A stretch of DNA of 64,000 nt from Marinithermus hydrothermalis DSM 14884 (GTDB taxonomy: Bacteria > Deinococcota > Deinococci > Deinococcales > Marinithermaceae): contig NC_015387.1 of the NCBI RefSeq assembly GCF_000195335.1, forward strand, positions 1,291,001-1,355,000, given 5' to 3'. Shown in pieces: positions 1 to 6,319 of this stretch. The position numbers were made by a program, and so were the translations under genes. The notes under the pieces were generated by a model. That model saw only the letters and a list, made by a program, of their open reading frames with translations, was not told the origin of the DNA and did not search any database. How positions within the stretch are numbered: the stretch's first letter is position 1; every line of letters starts with the position of its first letter.

Positions 1-147
1 GTTCTGACCTCACCGAAGTCCTTAATCCCAACATATCCCACCAGGACAAATCCCTCTGGAGAAGCACACGCCGCCTCACCAACGGTTGGGTTTTGGCGGT
101 CGAAGCTCCTGAACACAACCTGGTCGCGCCCTTACGACGAGCCAACA
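1..147. other. Left-edge fragment without an intact gene
   Basis: No open frame crosses this stretch. On the minus strand one frame contains the short peptide ELRPPKP, which resembles the linker between the core-binding and catalytic domains of tyrosine integrases. It could therefore be the interrupted downstream part of the integrase that lies right of the neighbouring insertion element, but the frame closes soon after, so this is a weak inference. Confidence 0.25.
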
Positions 148-1067
148 ATTCCTTCGTGTGCTACTTGATCTGGACCCCCAAGATGTGAAAGAAGGGGGGT
201 GCTATGGACTCCAACCGGGAGCACCCCCTTTACTATCTTGACGCGGAAACCCTTCTGGTGGATACCTACATCTGGGTGGATGACGAACTCAAGGCCTTGC
301 AAGCTCAGGGCTTCAACCCCCCCCCAAAGCAAAAGCACCAGAAGGCCACCCTGGCCGAGCTCCTGACCCTCGCCATCTTTTTGCTCCTCCAGGGCCAGGA
401 CCTCGCCAAAGGCTACCTGGCCGCCAAAACCACCCTGAAGGCTTACTTCCCCTCCCTCCCCCACCTCTCCCGCTTCTACCGGGTCCTTCAGAAGGCCCAG
501 GGGCTGTTGGCCTGCCTCGCTACGCGCCTTGCTGGCGGAGAAGGACTTTTGCAGGTGGTGGACCTCAAGCCTATCCCCCTGGCCCACGGCCACCGCATCC
601 ACGGCCTCTCTCTTCCCGAGGCCGCGATGGGGGTAGGACCTCTGGGGGCTTTTGGAGGCTACGTCCTCATGCCGGTGATGAACGAGCGGGGTCTCTTCTT
701 TCGTTGGGCCATTCTCCCCGGTAATGCCCGGAATACCTGGGGAAGGGACCTCCTGGACGGTTTACCCGCGGTCCCCGGGGACCGGGGTCTTCGCTGGGTC
801 CAGGGGGTCAAGACGCCACCCTATCGGGTCAGGGGAGGAACGGTGGTGGAGACGGGGTGGAGAGGGTGGATGGAAAGGGTACGGAACTGGATTGAGACGC
901 GGTTTAGCGTGATGGTGCGGTCTTTGGGGCTTCATCGGATAGAGGCCCGGTCCTACTGGGGTTTGGTGGCCCGGGTGAACCTCATCCTGCTCGTTCACAA
1001 CCTCATACGTAGCCGGGTGCTTCTCAGGATGGCCGGGGTGGAGCTATGAGGTAGCACACGAAGGAAT
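148..1067 (+). mobile_element. IS982-like insertion sequence with 17-bp terminal inverted repeats
   Basis: The ends are a perfect 17-bp inverted repeat: positions 148-164 read ATTCCTTCGTGTGCTAC and 1051-1067 are its exact complement. The enclosed 920 bp hold one transposase gene reading rightwards. Size, single gene and terminal repeats fit a complete IS982-family copy. No clear target-site duplication is visible in the flanks. The element has landed in the minus-strand integrase gene, whose frame runs straight into the right terminal repeat. Confidence 0.8.
204..1049 (+). CDS. IS982-family DDE transposase
   Basis: This 281-residue protein would cut and rejoin the ends of its own insertion element. 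The C-terminal arrangement (Trp-Ile-Glu-Thr-Arg-Phe, then a Leu/Arg-rich helix with a Tyr-Trp-Gly-Leu stretch) matches how IS982 transposases end. Candidate catalytic acids are Asp120 (VVDLKP), Asp193 (PGDRG) and Glu231 (WIETRF). The start is preceded by a purine-rich GAAAGAAGGGGGG ribosome site. It is slightly shorter than typical members (about 290 residues), and the segment around residues 200-225 looks compressed, so activity is uncertain. It fills almost the whole space between the terminal repeats. Confidence 0.75.
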   Translation: MDSNREHPLYYLDAETLLVDTYIWVDDELKALQAQGFNPPPKQKHQKATLAELLTLAIFLLLQGQDLAKGYLAAKTTLKAYFPSLPHLSRFYRVLQKAQGLLACLATRLAGGEGLLQVVDLKPIPLAHGHRIHGLSLPEAAMGVGPLGAFGGYVLMPVMNERGLFFRWAILPGNARNTWGRDLLDGLPAVPGDRGLRWVQGVKTPPYRVRGGTVVETGWRGWMERVRNWIETRFSVMVRSLGLHRIEARSYWGLVARVNLILLVHNLIRSRVLLRMAGVEL

Positions 1068-1524
1068 CCAGCTTTAGGGCCTCCTTGAATGCTCCTTTTA
1101 GAAAGTGGTGCACGTGCCGACGGACGCTAGGTGATAGGCCGCGTTCAGCGAGCTTTTCGTAAACGTCTTGGATGTGCAAAGGTTGAACCGCGTTAAGGCG
1201 TAGACGATGCAAAGGACGGAGGTATTCGATATAGGTCCAGTAGTGGCGGCTGGTGTTGGGGCGAACTTCCTTGGCCTTGGCCCGGGCATAGCGTTCTAGC
1301 CACTCCCCTACCGTTAGCTTGGCCGGCTCCGGTACAATGCCCGACCCTGCTTTAGGCAAGAGCTTGGCGAGCTTTTCAGCGGCTTCGCGCCGGCTTTTGC
1401 CGTACACCCACTTTTTGATCTGCGAGCCGTCCGCCGCGTATCCCACGGTAACGAAGCCCGCCCAGCGCCCGTCCTTGCGCTGGAAGATCGATCCTTCGCC
1501 CTTGCCGCGCTTGCGTTTCGACAT
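1068..1524 (-). pseudogene. Tyrosine recombinase/phage integrase, truncated by IS insertion
   Basis: The first ~150 residues are a normal integrase N-terminus: a basic start, the arm-binding motif (GSIFQRKDGRWAGFVT) and a helical SAM-like core-binding domain from about residue 60 to 140. The whole catalytic domain with the Arg-His-Arg-Tyr residues is missing. The frame meets the right terminal repeat of the IS982-like element at 1067 and then reads into it until a stop at 1024. In addition, the IS256-like element inserted only 22 bp upstream of the start codon removes its promoter region. The gene is dead. Its presence points to an integrated element that used site-specific recombination. Confidence 0.85.
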
Positions 1525-1601
1525 GCTTTCAACATCCTTCCAGGACGGGTCATGTAAAAAACTCGGTTGAGTAAGAGGGGAGCCCTTAGTCTGGTTCTGC
1601 C

Positions 1602-2670
1602 ATGAAGCCGACTGAGGACTCCCCGAGCTCCATCGTACCCTGTCCCCACTGCGGAGCCACCCGTGAGGAGAGCGGGGGCTACCGCAGACGCAAGCTGCGC
1701 ACCTTTCGGGGCATCCAGGAAGTCAGAGTCAAACGGATCCGCTGCGCCCAATGCAAGCGCCAGAAACGAGCTCTCTACCCGGAGGACTGCCCTAGAAGCC
1801 GCTGGTACGCGATCTCCATCCAGGAGCACTTCCTCATCCTCGCAAGCCATCGCGCCCCTGAAAGCGTCCAAAACGATCTCGCCAAGAACCTGGGCTTCCC
1901 CCTCACCCGTCCCACCCGCCTCCGCTGGCTCAGGTCCGCGGGGGCCAGGGCCAAACGGCTCCTTCAGCGGGAGAACCGTCTTCTCCGAGGGCGGGTGTAC
2001 TGGGGGAGTGTGGATGAATGGGGCCTTTGGCCGGGGCCCCAAGGGGTACGGGTACCTTTACTTTGAGGCTTGGACGGGTTGCCCGCTGTGGGGAGACCTT
2101 GGCCATCGGCGGCGTTACGAGCGGGTGCGGGAGCTCCTTTGGAGGTTACCTCCAAGGCTGGGGGTGGTTTCGGACGGGGCGCAGGAGGTAGGGGAGGCGT
2201 TGGGCTGGTTGGGGCGGAGGCTGCTTTGGGCCCGGTGCGCTTTCCACCTGATGCGGGAGGTACGGGCCAAGGTGGACCGGAAGGCGTGGGGGAGATACGG
2301 GAGGGTCTGAGGGTGCTGCGGGGGCTTGGGCCTGGGGAGAGGGAGGCGTTCTTTTGGAAGGAGCTTCTGCCCCGGTGGGGTAAGGCCTTGGAGGGCTGGG
2401 TGCGGGCTTGGGAGGGGTTGCAGGAGGCTTGGGGGGCCGAGGTACCGCCTCCTTGGACACACAACGTGGCGGAGGTAGGGCATGGGCGATTGTGGCGGCG
2501 GCGCAGGCGGAGGGTGTTGCGGAGCCTGGAGGTGGGGGAATCCTGGTTGATGGTGGGGCTTTACCGGATGCGGCATCGGCGGATTGGGGAAAAGAGCCCC
2601 TGGGAAAGGCTTACGGGAACTCTTTCCCCAGAGTGCTGGTGGAGGCCCCTGGTGGGGAGGATAAAAGGGT
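1602..2670 (+). pseudogene. IS256/IS1249-like transposase, two frameshifts and a disrupted C-terminus
   Basis: Reading starts at ATG 1602 after AGGGGAG. The N-terminus has a zinc-ribbon (CPHCG at about residue 14, then CAQC), as in the IS1249 branch of the IS256 family. The middle contains the Mutator hallmarks VVSDGAQEV and WARCAFHLMRE, and the C-terminus a basic WRRRRRR stretch after HNVAEVGHG. These three parts lie in different frames: one shift falls in the G/C runs near 2030-2046, the other near 2283-2310. Removing the inner element restores an ending Gly-Ser-Thr-Asp-Phe-Phe-Thr with its stop inside the right terminal repeat, so the second insertion hit the last codons. Confidence 0.75.
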
Positions 2671-2673
2671 CAA

Positions 2674-3867
2674 CTCAAAACTTGCACTTATGCACCCTGG
2701 GGATACCTATGCGCCAGGACCACTTGAAAGGGGCCGCTGGTTTCCCGTCTGATGACGGGTGCCATGACCCAAGCGGCCCTGTCCCTACTTTGGACCCTCC
2801 TGGCCCTTTTGCCAAGCCCCCACCTCCAGGAATCCCTCAAGGCCCTGCTCTTGCTCCTCCTCCACGACCACGGCAAGGCCAGACCCCAGCACAGCCAGGT
2901 CAAGTCCCCCTCGCCCTCTCTCGCTTCCTCAACCGCTACCCCTGGCCCACCCGCGCTCTCATCCGCCTGGCAAGAAAAGAGGCCGAGAAAGCCCTGGACC
3001 GGGCCAGAAAGAAAAAAGGCCCCAAGCCCCGTCTCCTGGTGGTCCTGGACCTAGTCACTCTGGAGAAGCGGGGCCGTTTCCAGGCCCTGCCCCTCTCCTT
3101 TTTTCACGGCAAGTGGGGACTCCATCTGGTGGTCCTCTACCTCGTCTACGGAGACCTCCGCATCCCTTGGGCCTACCGCCTCTGGCGGGGCAAGGGGGAG
3201 AAGGGCCCTCTCCCGCCTGGCCCCTAAGCCTCCTGGCCTCTCTGCCCCCCTGGATGCGCCGGGGCCTTCCGGATACGGGTGGCCGCGGATGCGGCCTTTG
3301 GCACCACCCGGTTCCTTTTCGGGGTGAAGCGGTTGGGTTTTGAAGCGGTGGTGGGGATGCGGCGGGACCGGAGGCTGCGGGGAGGGGGGAGGCTTGGGAA
3401 CCTCAGGCGGCAGGGGAGCCGGGTCTACCTTTGGGGGCTTTCCTTCCCGGTCTGGGTGGCCTGGTACCGCTACCCCCTGCCCCAAGGGGGCTGGGAGTGG
3501 CGGTACGTGGTGGCCACCTTTCCCGCCACGCCCCGGACGGCGCTCACTTGGGGAAAGAGGCGGTTTGCCATAGAGCACTTCTTCCGCGCCGCGAAAAGCG
3601 AGTTCTCCCTGGGGCAGTTTGGGCAGCGGACGGCTTTGGGGGTGCACCGTTTTCTGGTGCTTTCCCTTCTGGCCTACCTGTTGGCCCACTGGGTGGGCAT
3701 GGAGGGGGAAGGAAGCTGGCGGGAGGCCAGGGAGCGGGCGGCGCGGGTTCTCTTGCCTGAGCTCGTGGTGCAGCTCGCCCTGCGGGAGCTCTATGCCCTG
3801 GGTCTCTGGCCGCCGGGGGGAGGGGGTGAAGGTTTATGCGGGATATGCGGGAGGTGCAAGTTTTGAG
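2674..3867 (+). mobile_element. IS4/IS701-like insertion sequence nested in the IS256-like element
   Basis: Terminal inverted repeats CTCAAAACTTGCAC (2674-2687) and its exact complement (3854-3867) bound about 1.19 kb. The tetranucleotide TCAA occurs directly outside both ends (2670-2673 and 3868-3871), a 4-bp target duplication; excision of the element and one TCAA rejoins the right terminal repeat of the outer element. The enclosed transposase resembles the IS4/IS701 group but is frameshifted. Confidence 0.8.
2752..3866 (+). pseudogene. IS4/IS701-like DDE transposase, several frameshifts
   Basis: The coding signal is divided between frames: a leucine-rich N-terminus from ATG 2752, a middle part (LLVVLDLVTLEKRG, then HLVVLYLVYG) from about 2900 to 3227, and a C-terminal part from about 3260 with VAADAAFGTTRFLFGVKR and the Glu-containing block FAIEHFFRAAKSEF. 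These resemble the IS4 superfamily catalytic regions. At least three frame changes are needed (near 2880-2930, 3205-3230 and 3262-3280), so no functional protein is expected. The reading frame ends within the right terminal repeat. Confidence 0.7.
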
Positions 3868-3906
3868 TCAACCGACTTTTTTACATGAGTCTCCAGGACA
3901 GTCATG

Positions 3907-3935
3907 TTGACAGGTGCCTAGACATGTACTACCGT
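3907..3935 (+). promoter_or_regulatory. Promoter of the small-antitoxin/Doc operon
   Basis: TTGACA (3907-3912), a 17-base spacer and TACCGT (3930-3935) form a good sigma-70-type promoter 29 bases before the start at 3965. CATGT at 3904-3908 and ACATG at 3922-3926 form an inverted repeat around the -35 box and spacer, a possible autoregulatory operator. It lies just outside the outer insertion element. Confidence 0.55.
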
Positions 3936-3964
3936 AGGGGAACAAAGATGGGGGACTGAAGGCC

Positions 3965-4102
3965 ATGAAGCTTAAGAAAAGCACTAAGAAGGGGATTCCC
4001 CCCAAGCGCCGCCGGGAGCTCACCGACGCTGACGTTCGGCGCCTCATGAAGCAGCAGATCAAGGAAAACCGCGAAGCTCTGGAAATCCTTGCCAAATACT
4101 GA
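3965..4102 (+). CDS. Small basic protein, putative antitoxin of the Doc toxin
   Basis: A 45-residue lysine/arginine-rich protein (MKLKKSTKKG at the start, REALEILAKY at the end) sits between a consensus promoter and the Doc gene, three bases upstream of the GTG. An in-frame stop at 3935 excludes a longer N-terminus, and GGGGA at 3951-3955 provides a ribosome site. The C-terminal half is predicted helical (RRLMKQQIKENREALEILA), similar in character to the toxin-neutralising tail of Phd. It is far shorter than Phd (about 73 residues) and has no recognisable DNA-binding fold. The antitoxin role is inferred from position alone. Confidence 0.55.
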   Translation: MKLKKSTKKGIPPKRRRELTDADVRRLMKQQIKENREALEILAKY

Positions 4103-4105
4103 CCT

Positions 4106-4543
4106 GTGGGCCGCCATCGCCTCTACCGCAGATACAGGGGTAAGAGGTACCCAACGGTAGAGGCGGTTTTCTACTTGCATGAGGAAGTTCTCAAAGCCTC
4201 TGGCGGCGCGCCTGGCGTAAGGAACCCCGGTGCTTTGGAGTCGGCCCTCGACAAACCGTTCTCCACCGTCGGAGGCGTGGATGCCTACCCCACCTTCTTT
4301 TCCAAGGTGGCCGCCATCGGCTACTTCATCACCAAGCCTCACCCCTTTGTAGACGGGAACAAGCGAACCGCCCTCCAAACCATGATGCTCACACTGGGAA
4401 TGAACGGCTACAAGTGCAAGCCCTGCGCCAGGCTGCAAGTGGCCACGATGGTGCTCACCGCGATGGGGCACCTCGACCCCCAAGGACTCCGCACAGCGCT
4501 GCTTCTTTGGTGCGAACTTGATCCGGCGAGCGAGTTGCTTTGA
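4106..4543 (+). CDS. doc: Doc-type Fic-domain toxin (death-on-curing family)
   Basis: This 145-residue protein carries the Doc/Fic signature HPFVDGNKR at residues 79-87, the His and the NKR anion-binding loop that in Doc phosphorylates elongation factor Tu. The N-terminal segment (YPTVEAVFYLHEEVL) and length match the Doc family (about 125-145 residues). It starts at GTG 4106, three bases after the 45-residue ORF, so the two are probably co-translated as a toxin-antitoxin pair. The module lies between an IS cluster and another broken toxin-antitoxin locus, consistent with a plasmid- or island-maintenance role. All catalytic residues appear intact. Confidence 0.85.
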   Translation: MGRHRLYRRYRGKRYPTVEAVFYLHEEVLKASGGAPGVRNPGALESALDKPFSTVGGVDAYPTFFSKVAAIGYFITKPHPFVDGNKRTALQTMMLTLGMNGYKCKPCARLQVATMVLTAMGHLDPQGLRTALLLWCELDPASELL

Positions 4544-4626
4544 GCTCGTAGCTCTAGTCGTGGCAGGGGTGGCAACTTGTCTTCCTGCGCTTTTCTGGGG
4601 CCTGCTAAGATGCAAGCAGACTAGGA

Positions 4627-4680
4627 CATGTCCCCTGGGGATCATGGGCTGCAGACCCCCCAGGGGCATGTACGTTTTAA
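4627..4680 (+). terminator. Candidate terminator after doc
   Basis: CATG/CCCCTGGGG at 4627-4640 pairs with CCCCAGGGG/CATG at 4658-4670 (13 base pairs with one bulged T at 4631), followed by TACGTTTTAA. It lies 84 bp past the doc stop codon. The 17-base loop is long, so strength is uncertain. Confidence 0.45.
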
Positions 4681-4723
4681 TGCCTCTGAGAGTCACCAGG
4701 ATCGAAAGGGGGGAGCCGGTCTA

Positions 4724-4936
4724 GTGGCGCAGGCTATCCGCTCTCAGATGGAGATGAGCGTGGTCTTTCCCTTCGCCGTAGCCCTCTTCGGGCTCTACAA
4801 CACCGCCGTGGTCGACTGGGAGCTCACGAAGCCGGGGTCTAGGGTCTGCCCCAAGTGCGCCTATACGCGGATGGTGTTGGGGACGGTGCTTGCGGCTTGG
4901 GGGGCGTACGAGGGGGTGAGGCGGCTTGGTGCGTAA
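4724..4936 (+). CDS. Small membrane protein with a CPKC motif, unknown function
   Basis: A 70-residue frame starts at GTG 4724 behind a strong AAAGGGGGGAG ribosome site at 4706-4716. Two hydrophobic stretches (VVFPFAVALFGLYNTAVV and MVLGTVLAAWGAYEGV) flank a polar loop containing Cys-Pro-Lys-Cys, a possible metal or redox site. I do not recognise the family. It lies between the Doc locus and a second toxin-antitoxin locus on the island. A longer in-frame extension upstream lacks hydrophobic or conserved character, so this start is preferred. Confidence 0.45.
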   Translation: MAQAIRSQMEMSVVFPFAVALFGLYNTAVVDWELTKPGSRVCPKCAYTRMVLGTVLAAWGAYEGVRRLGA

Positions 4937-4981
4937 GGCTGGGAACGTATCGGAAGGGGGGGAGCCCGTATAATGGGGGCG

Positions 4982-5233
4982 GTGAAGCAAGTTGCGTTGC
5001 CTGAAAAGGTCTTTGCGCTCTTGGAGCGGTACCGCAGGAAACGGCGCATCTCCCGTGCGGCGGCCATAGAAGAGCTCTTGAAAAAGGAGCTGGCGGACGA
5101 GGAGTTTTTGCGCCTGCTTGACGAACAGGCCGAGCAGAATCGCGACCTGAGCGAGGAAGAGGCCATGGCGCTCGCCAATGAAGCCGTGGCGTGGGCGCGT
5201 CAAAAGTTTCGCCGCTCCCGCAAAGGGCGCTAG
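4982..5233 (+). CDS. Type II antitoxin, ribbon-helix-helix-like
   Basis: This 83-residue acidic/basic protein has a short beta segment (KQVALPEKVFALLERY) followed by RISRAAAIEELLKKEL, the layout of CopG/RHH-type antitoxins, and a charged C-terminal tail that would wrap around the toxin. It precedes a PIN-domain toxin gene by three bases. An ATG at 4973 overlaps a perfect TATAAT box (4969-4974), so the in-frame GTG at 4982, seven bases after the box, is the more likely start of a leaderless message. The antitoxin is intact while its toxin is frameshifted. Confidence 0.6.
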   Translation: MKQVALPEKVFALLERYRRKRRISRAAAIEELLKKELADEEFLRLLDEQAEQNRDLSEEEAMALANEAVAWARQKFRRSRKGR

Positions 5234-5235
5234 CA

Positions 5236-5648
5236 TTGCGGGTTGTTCTCGACACCAACGTAATCGTCATGCGAAAGCCCAACCGGGGTTACTTCTTCGT
5301 GCCTGGGTATTCAAGCGCTTCACCCTAGTGACTTCGGAAGCGCAGCTTAAAGAGCTGCGCCGCGTCCTTCGTTATTCGAGGCTAAAAAAGCACGTACCAA
5401 AGCACGTCTCCGGGGCACTGATCAACCGGTTGCAAGCCAACGCGGACTTCGTAAAACCGGTAAAGCCCCGACTCTCTCTTCAGGACGATGACGATCTTTT
5501 GATCCTTGGCACGGCGATTGCCGGAAAGGCTGATTGGTTGGTGACCGGTGATAAAGCGCACTTGCTGGCTCTGAAGAGGTATGCCGGGATCACCATTTTG
5601 ACTCCGAAAGAGGCGGTCCACCGCCTGGGGGTGCGTCATGGCCGGTAG
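5236..5648 (+). pseudogene. PIN-domain ribonuclease toxin (VapC/COG1569-like), frameshifted
   Basis: The gene starts at TTG 5236 with LRVVLDTNVIV, the first acidic motif of PIN ribonucleases. The remainder (FKRFTLVTSEAQLKELRRVL, then DDDDLLILGTAIAGKADWLVTGDKAHLL) supplies the later acidic residues but lies in another frame. The two parts must be joined by a shift near 5270-5290, and the usual SALL segment after the first motif is missing. Adjacent antitoxin and three-base spacing fit a former toxin-antitoxin pair. The toxin is predicted inactive unless frameshifting occurs. Confidence 0.65.
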
Positions 5649-5920
5649 GTAGACCTTCCGTATCTTGATCGTGGGCAAATCAGGCAGCGGCAAGAGCACG
5701 CTCGCCAAAGAGGTCATCCGCCCTGCACCCCGCGCCCCGCAAGTTGCATGAGCATTTGCCCGGGCGCGTGCAGCAGGCCGGGACGCGCCTGGTCTACACG
5801 GACCTGGAGGCGCTGGCGTGGTACGTGGGCGGGGGCTGGCTCACACTCAACCGGGGCCGCCGAGGCCTGCGGCGGGTGCACCGGGGGAATGAAGATGTGC
5901 CTGGTGTTCAGGGGTGGTAG
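5639..5920 (+). pseudogene. Remnant of a P-loop ATPase
   Basis: From ATG 5639 the frame reads four codons, an in-frame TAG, then TFRILIVGKSGSGKSTLAKEV, a perfect Walker A motif. After a frame change near 5720 it continues with PRKLHEHLPGRVQQAGTRLV, then YTDLEALAWYVGGGWLTLNR, ending at a stop near 5920. No Walker B is left. It resembles the start of a Zot/DUF87-like or viral packaging-type ATPase. It is the last coding trace before the tRNA cluster. Nothing else is seen to 5939. Confidence 0.4.
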
Positions 5921-5939
5921 AGGTCGAATAGGTGCAAAC

Positions 5940-5973
5940 AACTTCCACCTCCTATCTTTAGGAGGTGGAAGTT
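5940..5973 (-). terminator. Perfect 14-bp hairpin downstream of tRNA-Arg
   Basis: AACTTCCACCTCCT (5940-5953) pairs perfectly with 5960-5973 around a 6-base loop. On the minus strand it follows the tRNA-Arg 3' end by 13 bases and is trailed by GTTGTTTG, so it is the probable terminator of the tRNA transcript. It marks the boundary between the island and the chromosomal backbone. Confidence 0.6.
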
Positions 5974-5986
5974 TTGCGTACAAAAC

Positions 5987-6062
5987 TGGCGCGCCCGGAG
6001 GGATTCGAACCCCCGACCTACCGCTTAGAAGGCGGCTGCTCTATCCGCTGAGCTACGGGCGC
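5987..6062 (-). tRNA. tRNA-Arg (anticodon TCT)
   Basis: The minus strand folds as a 76-base cloverleaf: acceptor GCGCCCG/CGGGCGC, D-arm TAGCTCAGCGGATAGAGC, anticodon loop CTTCTAA, T-loop GGTTCGAATCC and an encoded CCA at 5987-5989. It reads AGA. The accessory island ends at its 3' end, the usual integration site for tyrosine integrases. Confidence 0.95.
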
Positions 6063-6072
6063 GTGGAAATAA

Positions 6073-6092
6073 GGGGTAGCGCAGGCTACCCC
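6073..6092 (-). terminator. Hairpin between tRNA-Gly and tRNA-Arg
   Basis: GGGGTAGC (6073-6080) and GCTACCCC (6085-6092) form a perfect 8-bp stem with a 4-base loop; on the minus strand it is followed by TTATTT. It lies 7 bases after tRNA-Gly and could terminate or process part of the tRNA transcript. Confidence 0.5.
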
Positions 6093-6099
6093 ATCGCGT

Positions 6100-6175
6100 T
6101 GGAGCGGGAGACGGGACTCGAACCCGCGACATTCGGCTTGGAAGGCCGACGCTCTACCAACTGAGCTACTCCCGC
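6100..6175 (-). tRNA. tRNA-Gly (anticodon TCC)
   Basis: A 76-base cloverleaf on the minus strand: acceptor GCGGGAG/CTCCCGC, D-arm TAGCTCAGTTGGTAGAGC, anticodon loop CTTCCAA, T-arm GGGTTCGAGTCCC and encoded CCA at 6100-6102. It lies five bases downstream of tRNA-Pro and is probably co-transcribed with it. Confidence 0.95.
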
Positions 6176-6180
6176 GGTCC

Positions 6181-6257
6181 TGGTCGGGGCGACAGGATTT
6201 GAACCTGTGACCCCCTGCTCCCAAAGCAGGTGCGCTGCCGGCCTGCGCTACGCCCCG
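6181..6257 (-). tRNA. tRNA-Pro (anticodon TGG)
   Basis: A 77-base cloverleaf on the minus strand: acceptor CGGGGCG/CGCCCCG, anticodon stem-loop CCTGC-TTTGGGA-GCAGG, T-arm AGGTTCAAATCCT and encoded CCA at 6181-6183. It is the first gene of the three-tRNA cluster. Confidence 0.95.
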
Positions 6258-6289
6258 ACGGGCGGGAAGCCGGGCGGCTTCCAAAGCCA

Positions 6290-6318
6290 AAGATAGCACG
6301 CGCCAAAGGGCCGGTCAA
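6290..6318 (-). promoter_or_regulatory. Promoter of the tRNA-Pro/Gly/Arg cluster
   Basis: On the minus strand TTGACC (6313-6318), a 17-base spacer and TATCTT (6290-6295) form a sigma-70-type promoter 32 bases upstream of tRNA-Pro. It starts two bases after the livF stop codon. A small GGAAGCC/GGCTTCC hairpin (6265-6282) lies in the leader before the tRNA. Confidence 0.6.
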
Positions 6319-6319
6319 G

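Larger units (their letters stand above)
1547..3891 (+). mobile_element. IS256-like insertion sequence flanked by an 8-bp duplication, interrupted by a second IS
   Basis: The direct repeat TCCAGGAC lies at 1539-1546 and again at 3892-3899, an 8-bp target duplication. Immediately inside are imperfect 24-bp terminal repeats (1547-1570 and the complement of 3868-3891) sharing TCATGTAAAAAA. TGTAAAAA-type ends and 8-bp duplications are usual for IS256/Mutator elements. Subtracting the inner element (2674-3867 plus one TCAA) leaves an element of about 1.15 kb. Its transposase gene is frameshifted and its right end is split, so it is not autonomous. Confidence 0.8.

Noticed and set aside
148..1067. 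Target-site duplication of the IS982-like element
   Set aside because: The bases outside the two terminal repeats (GCCAACA on the left, CCAGCTT on the right) do not match.
1602..2670. Programmed frameshifting to make the IS256-like transposase
   Set aside because: Two separate frame changes in opposite directions at unrelated G/C runs, without slippery heptamer and stem-loop, fit decay better than recoding.
6265..6282. GGAAGCC/GGCTTCC hairpin read as the livF terminator
   Set aside because: It lacks a T-run and lies between the tRNA promoter and tRNA-Pro, so it would cut the tRNA transcript; treated as leader structure only.
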